Shown in pieces: positions 24,312-37,133 of a stretch of 64,000 bases of DNA (its first letter is position 1; every line of letters begins with the position of its first letter). Where the stretch lies: contig JAXDDX010000035.1 in NCBI GenBank assembly GCA_034670405.1, forward strand, positions 2,303,001 through 2,367,000, in the 5' to 3' direction. Source of the DNA: Hoplostethus atlanticus. Its lineage: Eukaryota > Chordata > Actinopteri > Trachichthyiformes > Trachichthyidae. A program made the translations under genes and the position numbers. The notes beneath the pieces are model-generated. The model was not told where the DNA came from, ran no database searches, and was given only the letters and a program-made list of their open reading frames with translations.

Positions 24312-24414
24312 ACCCAGAGTCCCAGAGGAAGCGGACCGTGCAGAATGTCCTTGACCTCCGACAGAACCTGGAGGATACAATGTCCAGTCTGCGTGGATCC
24401 CAGCTTAGCCATAG
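24312..24414 (+). CDS. nav1: nav1 exon 2 (residues 245-279)
   Basis: Reads DPESQRKRTVQNVLDLRQNL, then EDTMSSLRGSQLSH. It matches the block conserved in all three NAV proteins (LRQNLEETMSSLRG) and is predicted to form a short coiled coil. Acceptor CCACAG, donor CATAG-GTGAGT; it ends two bases into a Ser codon. Both the canonical exon 1 and the alternative exon at 12524 can splice into it in frame. Confidence 0.95.
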
Positions 24415-25059
24415 GTGAGTGCGATACATCTACACAATATGGTGTGTCTTACACCATTTGTTGATATCACCTCACTCATAAATTGATTGTGTCTGCTTTG
24501 CTCATGGGAACACGTGATAAATCCATGAGCTGAATTCTGTCTTGAGAAATGGAATACACTCGTACTCTCACGTGAACAAGCGGTGGATGGCTAGTTGGAT
24601 CGATACGTAACACAACCATGTGTAAACAATTCTGCGATGGATGCTTGGAGAGTCGCCACCTGGTAAACATCTGGTTTCCATCCGTCTCAAATCACCTGTC
24701 TCTGTTTCATGGTCACGACTTCATATTAGGAATCCCTCTCAGTGTAGGATTAGATTCATAGATTTTAAATTGCAATCTAGGCAATGTACACCAACAAGCA
24801 CAACATAACTAGCCATTGGTTAGAGATTATTACTACTACTGTTATTGGAGACAGTTTTTTCATTTGAACATTAAACATTAAAAATACACTATGAACGAAA
24901 CTTGCAGGTAGAATATTCTGCTTATATCTGCATTACGTCTCCTACCTAAACTATAATAAAGAATCTTATGACCAAGCATTGATTATAGATAGCCATTTAT
25001 TTGTCTGAACATCATGTTCTCCCCAGGTGCTGTAAAAGGCAAGCTATTATTTGAGACCA

Positions 25060-25210
25060 AACATTCTCATTTCATGTATAAAGAATTATGGGCTACATTT
25101 TCATTCCTGTGCACTATGATACAAGACAACAATGCTGGAGTGGCACCAGTCAACCTTTTTGTATTGATGAATTATCCAACAGCAATGGATAAAACTGCTC
25201 ACAGCCATTG
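25060..25210 (+). repeat. direct duplication, copy 1
   Basis: Starts AACATTCTCATTTCATGTAT and ends CACAGCCATTG. It matches 26243-26392 with only a handful of substitutions and one single-base length difference. It carries an open frame that continues beyond the repeat but resembles nothing known. Confidence 0.95.
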
Positions 25211-25363
25211 GCAACAGAAAGTTATAGAAAGTTGTATGGGAAGTAAGGAAGAGGGGAACAGTTAAATAAGCATGTCTATTATTTCAAATTTCTCTGCCCC
25301 TCTCGCCAGCACATCCCTTTCAACTCAAATGATGATATGATCCATAAAATGAATGAGAGAGAG

Positions 25364-25364
<1 letters not shown>

Positions 25365-25398
<34 letters not shown>

Positions 25399-25400
25399 AA
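25365..25400. repeat. (GAAA)9 microsatellite
   Basis: Nine perfect GAAA units preceded by a short GA tract. Confidence 0.95.
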
Positions 25401-26242
25401 CCAACCTCAAAGAGGATATTGAAGTAACTCAGCCGAGAACATTGATTAGGGAGAGAAGTCGTTCTGTATTCATGAACTGCTTCCCCAGCTTTTCGCCTTT
25501 CATTTTGGGTTTCTATTATCTCCATCTGGTGATGATGCACAACGCTGATCAATATCCAATTTCTACTGGGGATGTCTTTGAAATGAACACTGCTACTGTC
25601 CTTAAATAGATCCTCCCTGAGAGGGGAGATTCATTTCCATCACCTGGCCAGTTGACTCAGAAACAGTTTCCTGACACGTCTTACACCAGTTTTTCTCCGT
25701 GACTCTGGGCAGAAAACCACCTTTTCTGTTATCACAACAGCTGGCTGAGAATATATGTATATATTGAGAATGTGTGAACACAGGTACAGTATATTTTTCA
25801 GAGTCATAGAATATAATAGAATCGAATAGATACCATGTTACACAAGGCAATTGGAATTCAAGGCCCATTTAAACTGTTTTAAGTTTGAGAATCATTCTCA
25901 TTCTCAAGTGATCACATTTGGGGAATGTCTCAGAAGTGTTGATGTTTCCCTCCTAATTTCATTCTCAATATATGTAATGAACCTTTTCATTGCTATTAAT
26001 GAAAAACTAGCAGTAATAGACATTGTGCATTGAGACATTGACTTCATAGAAATGGCTGTAGCACCCCAGCATTCCCATATTCCCAGTCAACCACAAGAAT
26101 CAACCCTGTCCGTTACCTCAGCTGTGAAATCTTCCCATTCTTTACTATAAGTTGGCCACAGGATGTTAATGGCTGCTTGAGTGGAACACTTAGATCATCA
26201 TTTTCCTTCAGATATCTCTTCAATTAGCTATTTCAAAAAAGA

Positions 26243-26392
26243 AACATTCTCATTTCATGTATAAAGAATTATGGGTTACATTTTCATTCCTGTGCACTAT
26301 GATAGAAGACGACAATGCTGGAGTGGCACCAGTCAACCTTTTGTATTGATGAATTATCCAACAGCAATGGCTAAAAATACTCACAGCCATTG
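26243..26392 (+). repeat. direct duplication, copy 2
   Basis: Same orientation as 25060-25210, 1.2 kb apart, both within intron 2. Confidence 0.95.
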
Positions 26393-26669
26393 TATTATTT
26401 ATTTGGGTGGGTTGGTGCATCTAGTTATGTAATCAGCAGACGCAGGAAAAGCTCCCAGCCATTGGGAAGGCATTTCTGAACCTGACCCACTTACAGGAGG
26501 AGCTAGGAAAACCTTGATGTAGTCTCTGTACAGGCTCATGCTAACAGGTATATGTATTATCTACTGTCAAAAGTTTTCACTCTGCAGTGTGTTCATGCAA
26601 GGCAAAGCCTTAGCTCAGGAAATTGGCAGCTGGTGGTGGATTGTAAATATATTGCTCAGAGGTAGAGAG

Positions 26670-26670
<1 letters not shown>

Positions 26671-26765
<95 letters not shown>
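26671..26765. repeat. (GATA)n microsatellite, about 95 bp
   Basis: About 23 uninterrupted GATA units, the longest simple tract in the window and probably highly polymorphic. Confidence 0.97.
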
Positions 26766-27312
26766 GCTCTGTTAACAGAGATTATAGTACATCCTTCTCT
26801 TTGTCCTTGGGTTCTGAGATGCTACACTTCTAGCTTGAGTCCCTGAAGACTATAAGACCCAACTGCTGTATGTGGGTCAACAGCGACTGAATGTCACCGT
26901 GGATTTCTTTGAAGGTCTGCTGACAGAGAAAGAAAAATGTTTATCTTTATGTTTATCCCTTTTTTTTCACTCTCACGTACATTTACTGACCACACATTCA
27001 TTTCTCTTTCTCTTTCTATTTCTTTCTACTCTTTTCGCTCATTTATCTAATTCATTACAAAGCTCTTATTGCTTTACCTCATATTTCTTTATCAAACATG
27101 ATCATAGGCACCCAGGAATATTTGTTGCATCAATTACCTGGGTGTTGTTGCCATGAACCTTGAACTACTATTGGTTGCTTGCAATGTTCTTGATCTAGGA
27201 ATTTAAGCCTCTCCTGTTTGCGCACTGATTGTATGTTGTTGTGTACAAGAGTGTGAGCTAAATGTCTAAAATGTGAAATATAAATGTAACACATCTCTCC
27301 CTGTCTCCCCAG

Positions 27313-27672
27313 TTGTATGGACAGCAGCAATGTGGGTTATGACAGTGACGAGACCAATGCTCGCAGCATGTCCAGCCTATCCAACCGCTCTTCACCTCTC
27401 TCCTGGCGCCACGGCCAGTCCAGCCCCCGTCTTCAGGCAGGCGACGCCCCCTCCTCCACAGGCGGTGGATACCAGGGGGGTAAGGTTGGCACCCAGTATA
27501 CGGCTCATACGATGCCAGCGCGCTGCTCCAGCCGCCTCAGCAGCACCTCCCGCATCGAGCTCATCGAGAGACTGGATGTTGACGACACTGACCTCAAGTC
27601 CGGTTACCTGAGTGACAGTGACCTTCTGGGCAAGAGTCTGCCGGATGACGACGACGACAACCTGGCTAATGG
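27313..27672 (+). CDS. nav1: nav1 exon 3 (residues 279-399)
   Basis: Reads SCMDSSNVGYDSDETNARSM, then SSPLSWRHGQSSPRLQAGDA, a block almost invariant across NAV1-3. Later come SSRLSSTSRIELIERLDVDD and SGYLSDSDLLGKSLPDDDDD. It is Ser/Asp-rich, with many potential phosphosites. Acceptor CTCCCCAG, donor ATGG-GTAAGA; the terminal GG is completed to Gly by the next exon's T. Confidence 0.95.
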
Positions 27673-30600
27673 GTAAGAGCAACTCAAGATAAGCACTGGG
27701 TGTTAACCTGTTGTTTCCATGACAACATGACTCAATCAGTCAACGGCAGAGGGCTGCATGCTGCATTGTCCTTTAGGCCTCTACCTTGTGACTATCAAAA
27801 TGTTAGTATTCAGCTATTGAGCAATTAAAAAACTCCCATGGAGGATACAGACACTTTTGTGTTGGACATCTAAGATGTGCACTTGGTACTTGTCAAAGAG
27901 CTTTTATCAGCAGTCTCTCTGTAGAAAGCTTTTTTTTTTTATTCTTGGTCTTTAAGAATTTCTCAAAGCGCCCATGACACTCTCTCTCCCTAGAGGCTGT
28001 TTTTGCTGACTTAGGTGAGATTGCTTTCAGAACGTTTTCACCGGGAGTCACTTTGACGAGTATTTGAATCATCAGGTATATTCTCTCCGCTTCAGTTACA
28101 CAATAAATGCACCTTCACTTGGCTGGTTGTTGTGTGAAATACGTGTTGTGTGGTTCATTTTGAAGATTATGTCAGCAGGTGCAGAAGCAACAAATAGCTG
28201 TGCCTATTTTCAGAAGATACATGTCACAATAGGAATGCAACATCCTCTCGTGTACAATCTCTCTCCCCTTTCTCTTTCGCTCTCATTCTTCTGGTCCTTC
28301 TTTTTTGCTCTCTACTTCACCCTTGCTCTTTTTCCTCTCACTTTGTGTGCCTTCATCTAAATCTTTCTCCCAAGTTGACAGCGAGAGGGAGGGACAGAGA
28401 GAGAGAGGGGAAAGAATCCAGGCCAGTTCTCTGGTGTGATTTGAGCAGCTTTATCACTGTTGCACATGCAGTGGGATTTAGGCTCAGCCTCTGGAGCGCT
28501 CGGTAGGCCTGACAGCCAGGTCACGTTCTTACTACGGAGTGTATTAGGGAGAAGAAAAGATACAAAAAGAGAAGGAGAAGGAGAAATTAGAGCAGTGAGG
28601 AGAACAGGGTGAAATGGAACTGGGTTAACTTTTTAAGCGAATTGTTGTAAGTTAGAGCTGAGGTTTAGGAGAACGGCAAGATGAGATGGCTAGTTGGGGT
28701 GATAAAAAAGGAGAGACATTGTAGTAAAAGAGAAATGGATTAACAAGTTAGATTTTGGCATGGAGAGAGGTGAAAAAGATCAGAGTGCTGATGAGGTTAG
28801 GATTAAACCGGGATTATTTAATATGGGTCCATTCCTAACTGTAACATCCATGCACTCGAAATCCATTTAAATCTTCCCCACATGACGTCCTCTCCCTCTA
28901 TCACTGCATCAACTGCTACGGCGGTGCACATGAATGTGATAGGTGAGCATGGGGCTTCACCTCTATCTAATAATAACACTGGAGGCCCCAGAAATGCTAA
29001 TCTGCTGATATACTGATTTTTCTGAAATGTCTCATCATGCTCAGGGTAGGACCGCCCACGCCGACAGTCCCCAGGCGCTCTTTCAAGGTGACTGTGAGAA
29101 ACCCCCGGGCCCCCTGTGGAGTACCACCTGTCCCCAGGTTATTATTACACCAAGCGGATTCCGTGTGCATCTTGATACCTGTACGCTATTGAAAAAGCCT
29201 TTCCTGTGCCTTGTCATTAGAATAATAATAGGCTGTTAGAGCTGCCAAAAACCACAAACACCAGGAAATACTGGAGGCTATTTGCTGTTTGACCTTGAAT
29301 AGGCTGCATTCCTATACTTGAATGGTAAAACAACGTGGAGAGCCCTCTTGGTTGGCTCGTATTGTCATTGGTTTCAGTGGGAAGCGTCCCTAATTCAGCT
29401 AAATCTCTGACTCCCTTAGGAATAATGGCACGCTAATCCTACCTCATAAATATAGTAGAAACCTATGGTGTAGATAACTCATCCATTTTCCAAAGCAGGA
29501 GCACCAACACGTGCTCTAGTTTTCCTGTGATACTTACAGTACCGTTTCATACATTTGCATTTTACTGTACAGACCTTGTCAGGAACGTTAATACTTTCCA
29601 TTTGAGAGCACGCTGTCACTCTGAAGATAATCCAGAATGGTGACAGCATTGCATGTGTATAGACACACACACACACACACACTCACAGTTCAGCTCATTG
29701 AAAACCATAAGCTACCGTCTCTTGAAAATAGATCAGGCTCCTCCTGCGTATCCATGGAAACCTGCTAGAAATCGACTGTAGGGAGAGGTGCAATTTCTGC
29801 TTCCACTCTCTCTAAACTCCCATTCTCGCATCTTCATATATCTTCAGTGGTCTCAAATGAGCCTTCATATAATGAGGTATATCTGAAGGAGTCCTTGACC
29901 ACTACGGTTGAAACTGGAATGTGAAATTGACTTTGAATTACCACAATAAGACTTGGTCAAGTGTAATGGCACAATAAGATCTCTTGGCTACCAATAATAT
30001 TATTGCAGTTTTGAATGTTTTATGCTTATGTACCTGTAAACTGTAACTAGAGGAACAGCTAATTGCAATGTTGCATCTAAGTGCATGAGGCTGATCCTCC
30101 TGGTGTGGTGCTACTATGGATCAAAATGGAACTGCAGCACGTTTCTGGTGGTATAATGGATATTGATTAACCAATGCCAAACAGCATTGGCTGTATAAGG
30201 CTAAATGTGTACACACTGACAGTAATCACTGCTACTGTGTGTCTGTCTCATCAATAATGTGGTACCACATAAATCCCATTCTCCTCATGAGAGCCATCGT
30301 TCCATCAGAGAGGAATAGTCACTTCACGAGCACCAATACTCCAGGTAGCATAGCATAACAGCATAACAATAAAGTCTGTGTCTAGCTTGTCTGACTTAAA
30401 GGATACTAAAGGATTTTTAGGAGCCTATCATATTGATCATTAATGAAGCCTCCTCCTAAGACATTCAGGTTTTCATACCACTGTTTTTGTTCCTGAGATG
30501 TCGACACCAGCCCTGTTAGCAATTGTTAGCAATGCTTGTTCTAGTGATTGGGGTTTTAGACCATTATGGCACATTTGATCAAACTGTTCTTTATTTACTC

Positions 30601-32778
30601 TCACTATTACTAAAGTTGTGAGACTAATCATAATCATAATGCACAACTGTAATGGTAATATATTGATGATCAGCCAAATCCTCCCTCTTGTTTAGGTCCT
30701 GTTTGTACTTGAAATGTCAGCTGGCATTTAATGACACCAGCTATGATGCAGGAGGCCAGTGGCCACCATGTTGTTGCCACTCTTCCGCTGAGATGGCCTG
30801 ACATTTAGCTCTGACCACCACTAATGAAAGTTGGGTTTATGATGTAGAATCATAACTGTTTCCTGTGGTTTTGTTCTTCACGCCATATATTGGCATGGTA
30901 TAACCATCACTCATACAATATTGTACTATTACAAGCCTTGTAAACAATATTTTAAGAGGTTGGTTTATGAGTAGAGCAGTAATCACATTACATTATGGGT
31001 GTAGGTTTGATTTTTCCATACCTGGTATATAAATCATGACTGGCCTACTATTCAGCACTCGGTGTCATATAAGTGGTGTTCAGTCAATTATGGTTGAGGT
31101 TTTAGGCTCACTCAGCTGCAGTGTAAGCAGTTTGGTTCAGCTAAACCTTTCACGTCCAATACGGTTGTTCACTCGGAAAATAGTTTGTTTTGTAATGCTG
31201 TTATTTGACTGATGGGGTGAAGGCAAGTAATGTTTTAAACAGAACAGGCAAGTAGGTGATTTCCAAGGGAGGCCCACCCAGAAGAACATGATTATTGTAA
31301 TCGACAGATTTATGTGTTATCTTGGCAGATTTTGCTAAACACTAAACAACTTAAAAAATATTTTTGGAACACTCTCTAAGAAAATAAGAAAATAAGCAAA
31401 TGTCTTTCAGCATTTGGTTTGGCTTCAAACAGCTTGGAGGACTAAAGGGAACGGCACTTAGCTACAATAGAGAGCTGCCGATGATTGAGGTGCCTCCTAG
31501 GCATGTCATTATAGCTGGTGCATGTAGATTGGATACTGTGGAGGCAGGCAAGGGGACTGACTCTGGTAGGCAGGCACCCAATGAAACAAAACAGCACCTC
31601 TCTATTTCCGTTGAGTTGTGCTGTATATGGTGACAAGAGTGTTTGGGATGATCATGGTGGTGTCCGGGGCAGTGGACTGAGCCAAGCTGTGTTCTCACAG
31701 CAGCATACAGGCAGGAGGGCAGAGCAGGGAATGGAGGCTGGTGCAGCAGCATCACGCCTCTGATCATGCGGCAACGTGGCTCGGGATGTGCTGCCATGGC
31801 AACCATCCTCCACTGACCCAGTGATGGGTTGCCTTGTGTGTCAGTGTGGTAGCTGCTGAACTAATGTATGTGTGTGTGTAGATCAGGGTTCTGTGTGCAT
31901 GTTTGTGTGTGTGAGAGGGAGACAGAGAGAGAGACAGAGTGATTGGTGTGAAGACAGTATTCTAACCAGTTAATTAGATCGTTGTGTGATTGGTGTTGCG
32001 GGAGAGAGATGTCTGCCTGCAAAGCTTTTGTTTATATTTTCATCTGATTCCCTGTATTGCAAGCATTTACAGTGGCATTGATTGTGGAAAATGGTTTTTA
32101 TTTTAGTCTTCTTTCCAGAATCTGTTATTTCCATCTCAATCAAATGCCCTTCTAGACATTTGCTAATGCATAATTATTTTATTGGTGGCGGCATACAATT
32201 ACATTTAAGTAGAAGATCCAGACAACAGATGCGTTCTTCTCAAGCACTGGATTTCGTTACTATCGTTGCCTACATTTTATTGTAGATAAGTCAATGGCTT
32301 AATGCTCTCCTCTGTCATTTCCATAGTAACCATACTAAAGCTTTGCCCATGCCAGGGAGTGGATCTGCTCAAAACAGCACCACTTGGCATGTATAAAAGT
32401 GAGTGTCTGTAGTGTTGTAAATATTGAAATACTTTTCAGTCTCACTCATGGAAACTATGTGTATCGACCTACACATAATGCATAAGAGAGTTCGCTGCAG
32501 TCATCTGATCCTGGACGTGTGCCTCCGGCGGTCTGCCTTCAATTTCCCTTTCCTGCCTGAGCAGGACCTTTCTGTAGTCACTGACTGCAGTTCCTGACCA
32601 CTGAAGCCTCACCAGTTTTCTGACCCACTTAAACCCATCTGCACAATGATTGGGCCCGGGCCTTTCTGGTAAGGTCCTATAGGCGCTGATTAGTTTAGTA
32701 GGGCTACCGCTTGGGATCAGTCCTTTATGGGCTACGGTTCAGTGAGAAGGGAGGGCTACTCTTGCCACCTGGGAAGAT

Positions 32779-32780
32779 AC

Positions 32781-32811
<31 letters not shown>

Positions 32812-32830
32812 AACACCACACACACACACA
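32779..32830. repeat. (CA)n microsatellite, interrupted
   Basis: CA tract with AAAC and ACCAC interruptions. Confidence 0.9.
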
Positions 32831-35800
32831 TAGTCAGCAGTCAACACATCTGGGGTCAATATGGAGTTCTCATTCCCCACTGAGGGTCAGTGAAAACCCG
32901 GATGTAGAAGTCCACCCCACCACCACCTCCACCTTCACCAGCACCTTCAGCCATGTGAGTAATGGACCATTACAGCGGCCCCCTGGGGAGTGTGAATCAT
33001 CTCTGTATCATGTCAATGATGTATGCTCCCGCTTACGGTGGTCTGCGTGTGGTTGTCTGGGTGTACAATAATCAGCCCCAGGTGGAAAAGATGATACATC
33101 TACTGTTTTGGATCACTTTCTAGTTTTATTAATGTGCTGTACCATGACAAATGAGTCACATGTAGTACCTCTTAATCTCTGCACTTCAATAACCACGTTC
33201 GTTTGAAGCTGATACAGAATTGTCACATTATCTGCTTTAAATCTGGATGATGAGTGGTTGCTTCAGATTAGTTCACATTACCTTGCCTTATTTACTGGTT
33301 TGGGGTCTGTTTCATCTTCATGTTAATACAGTAGCTGTCTTTGCCTGAAACAGGGTATACAGTAAGTTGAGTCTATGGCTGCACATGAGGCACCGTCTGA
33401 GAATATAGCTCTCAGGAAGGAAGTGTGCAATGTATCCTTGAGTAGCTAACTTACTAATGTTTCTATTCTACTCTGAGCGCTTTCTGGTTTCTGCATGCCC
33501 CAAGCTCATCCACTGTATTGTGTGTATGTGAGGGGAAGCTTCCTGTGGAAACTGATGGAGACTGTGTATTAATTTTCCAGTCTAGCAACTGGACAAGTCC
33601 ATGTTCAGGGGCTCTGTGGAGCTGGGGGAATTACAGCCCCTAGATGCAGTCATTGATGCATCTCAGACCCATTTACTGCACTGCTGTGATGCTGCTCTGT
33701 GCTGATGGCAGCACAATCCTATTTACCTAGCCATGCTCAATACTGATCAAAATGACTGGAAGATGTGATTTTCTGGAGCAAGGCATTGCTTGCTTTTTCA
33801 TAGATAGTCCTGTTGATTGAATGATACTTAAATGGGCATAAAGCACTGAACAACATGGTTGCTTCCATGATGCTGTCTTGCTTAAATCATTTCTCACATT
33901 GTACAATTGGATTGATTGAGCAGAGGAATGCAAGCTCCCTCTCAACAACAAATCTATTGAAGTCCTCTGTGTTTCCAAATGCTTTGGCTATTGTGGTGCC
34001 TCCATTAATACACAGCAACAGAATGTGCTAATTGTAGCCATACAGCTTTGGCTCATTGTGCCTCCTGCTGGAAATCTTATGTCATGGCACCATAGACTGG
34101 CATGTTGCAGCTAACAATGCCTGATAGCTTTTGTGACTGGAAGAGTTTTTCTCCTTTTCACCCTGTTATGAAGCCCCATCAATATTTCAGCTTAAAAATC
34201 AGGAGGAGTTTTTGGAGCTGCATAGTTTTGCAGTACTTTTAACTGCGTCAGAGGGAGCTGACATTGATAGATCAAAGGCCACAACAATAAAGGTCAGAAC
34301 ATGAAAATGGCTTCCTGAGAGAGACTGCATGGCATATGACTTTAACCTTTCTACATGGTCATGAATCTGTAGTCAACCAGCTTTGTAAATAACTCAGCCT
34401 CATGGTGGCAACATTTTTCAATGGCTTTCCACCTAAGCAAACATGCAAAGGATGTTTCAGACATAACCCATTTGGTTATCAATGGAGGACAGCCATTACT
34501 ATACAAACCTGACTTCAAGGCTTTTTAGATGACAGCTTGTTTAGCAGCTCTGTGGCCTGGCTGAGATAAACAGGAGATGTGAGAGAGGCACAGTGCTTGT
34601 TTGCACTGTATACAATTTATATCGCTCATCATTCCAGGCAATAGGAGATAAGTGTCCCAAGTTTTTGTTTCGCTATTCTAAAACAGGTGCAGAAAATAAA
34701 ATGTGTACATGTCATATAAGTCTTAAAGTAACCAATGAATATGTAAACAAAATGTGACAAGAGCAACAGGCGCAGAAGTATATTTATTTTTCAGATGAGG
34801 ATCGGAGTAAGATAGAGGCAGACATAACGCCTGTTCATCGTACTCTCTCCCTACTACACAACAGTCCATCAGACTAGTTTTCTTCAGCAATGCCTGTATG
34901 TCTGGTACAGTCTGATAGGAAAACTGTTGCTTAGTTTAATAAAATAAAAAGTAGAACCACAGTCACATTCCATTTCAACTGACTCTGCGTGTTCATGTTA
35001 CAATACGTGACCCAACATGGAAAAACAGGCCCATTGTGGGAGAGCTTTAAAATGGAATATTACATAATAGGGGTCAATAAGGTATTTTGTTTGAATTATT
35101 AATTATTCAATCAAAAAGTGCATTTGATCAACCTTTTCTGCCTTAAAATAGGTATTCTGTAATAGTTTAATTCAAGCCGTTTGGTCACATATAATCGTTT
35201 TCTTGATGTGTTGCTACATTTTGAATGAAAATATTCCAGCTAAACTCAGACTGAACCAATTTGCCCTAAGATGTGGACTGGGTGTGGGACCTCCTTGGCC
35301 CACAGAGTCTTTACCTCCTGGAGCGGTTGGTTTACAGTACTCTGATCTGGTGAGATCATCACCGTGAGACTGTTCCACTACTAATGAGAGAAGGAGTAAG
35401 GTTTTCCAAGGCTCCTCATGCCTCACTGGAGGTCTACGTCTCATCTGAGGATTTGTGGTTGCCTTCTCAGTGATTCAGGCCTTACCTTGGTCTGGATTTT
35501 TCCAGTTAGGCCCCAGAAGGTAATTCATGTGTCGTTGTGAATCAAAAGAACATAGAACACAATTTATTTCTTGGGATATTCATCATGGTATTCACCTCCC
35601 TACTGTAAAGGGAAGTCTAACTCTGGGAAAGGCTGCTTTGGATGGGCTTTTGATATTCATTGTCCTGTCAGAGGTCTGAGGTTTGAAGACTCACAATGAC
35701 TCAAAAAATACTGAAAAACCTAACCTTCAGTTATTTGAGTTTCATTTCACAGCATTTGTGGCATTTAGAGATTGTGCTAATTGTCTCCACTGGAATCAAA

Positions 35801-35872
35801 ATGCAGAGATAGACAAATGGCCTGTGAGACATTAATTTGTTCGTTAATTTTCTTTCCCCCCTTATTCATCTT

Positions 35873-35963
35873 CAGGATCATGGGGTCTGTAACCTATCCC
35901 AGCAAGCATTGGGTGGCAGGGCAGGGAAACACCCTGGACAGGTCCATCACAGGGCCCTGTAAA
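35873..35963. repeat. teleost non-LTR-tail-type repeat, copy 2
   Basis: Contains ACCTATCCCAGCAAGCATTG, AACACCCTGGACAGGTCCAT and CACAGGGCC. Same order as the copy at 22755-22855 but shorter, having lost the bases between CAGGT and CCATCAC. Confidence 0.65.
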
Positions 35964-36524
35964 ACATGCAGTACCTTCATTGATAGTATTTTAAACTTTA
36001 GTATTCAAAGGCTAGGCTTTTATTGTGTCGTGTAACAAAATGGCCATAAGAAAAAAATCTAATGATTTCAGTGTGATTTTGGACTATTGTTTGCCAGCCG
36101 CTCTGCTCAAAAAAGCATTACTCATTCTCTTAATCATATCAAAGGTAATGTCATTACTTCACTTAAAATATGACCTGGGTATTAGTAACGACCTTTCCAT
36201 TACACCTGCGGAATTGGCAGTTGCATCTTCTCTCTTACCTTCAAAAATAGGGATAACTCAATTACTTCTCGTGAATGCTGAGGTAAACCAAATAGATTTG
36301 ACGTCTGATATTCTTGTCACAATTTGGCCGGATAAAGTCAAATTACCGACTGAGAATACTTCCAGGGAAGGTAAACTTTCTGACATTTCTCAGCTAAAGC
36401 TAGCTTAGAGGAGAAACGAAGCGAGGCTGGTGGATCACATTTTGGCTAATTTGACCTCACTGATATTTAGAGCGAATAACGACTTTTCGACGTTGTTTTT
36501 ATGGTAAAACCATCACTGAAACCA

Positions 36525-36600
36525 AAAATAGTAATCCGTTACACTGCCCGTACTGGGAAAGTAACTCGTACTGTAAGGCTCAGTAACGCGTTACCACCCA
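36525..36600. repeat. possible DNA-transposon end fragment (GTAACGCGTTAC)
   Basis: AGTAATCCGTTACACTGCCC followed by CAGTAACGCGTTACC resembles the TAATCCGTTAC / AACGCGTTAC ends common in teleost DNA elements. The extent and family are unclear. Confidence 0.35.
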
Positions 36601-37108
36601 GCAGCTGTTAGCCATCATAGGAAGCAGAATAAGGGGGTCTAGTTTCTCAGTTTGGGGGTGTTGCCGAGCGGCAGACCGGTTTGCTGTGCTCTCTGAATGG
36701 GGCAAAAGGGGCTTCGCTTGCGGAGGATATGACTTTGAATCAACGCATCCCTGAAGATAAAGACTTTATGAGAAAGTTGCTTTTCGTGTAAAATTGTACA
36801 AATGAGCGGTCGCGTTTTAATCGGAAAAGTGCCGCCTCTGCAGTCGACGCCAAGAGCAAAAAGGACGTTACTTTATACACCAAGGTAAATTGTGAGGATG
36901 GTGTTTTACAGTTGTATTGTTGTAGGCATCAGTAAACTACAATAACTTTGGTAACTGTTTTAAAAAGAGGTGTTTTTAAAGTTATGGATTCTGTTTAGAT
37001 ATTCCTACACTATTCCTATAGAGATTATAGTGAGTCTCCGGTACTCAGTAGTGAGGTTATAGTGACCTCGTCGTACTTCATGGTCCTTATCGTACTTAGT
37101 GGTATTTT

Positions 37109-37133
37109 GTATTGTATTGTATTGTATTGTATT
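37109..37133. repeat. (GTATT)5 tandem repeat
   Basis: Five exact 5-bp units. Confidence 0.9.

Larger units (their letters stand above)
24415..27312. other. nav1: nav1 intron 2
   Basis: 2.9 kb with no supported exon. It holds a (GAAA)9 tract at 25365-25400, a direct duplication of about 150 bp (25060-25210 and 26243-26392) and a long (GATA)n at 26671-26765. Confidence 0.85.

Noticed and set aside
26671-26765. Regular repeat array considered as CRISPR-like
   Set aside because: It is a simple tetranucleotide tract without spacers, in a vertebrate intron.
36025-36408. 127-codon open frame in intron 3
   Set aside because: AT-rich, no recognised domain, next to repeat-like sequence; probably chance.
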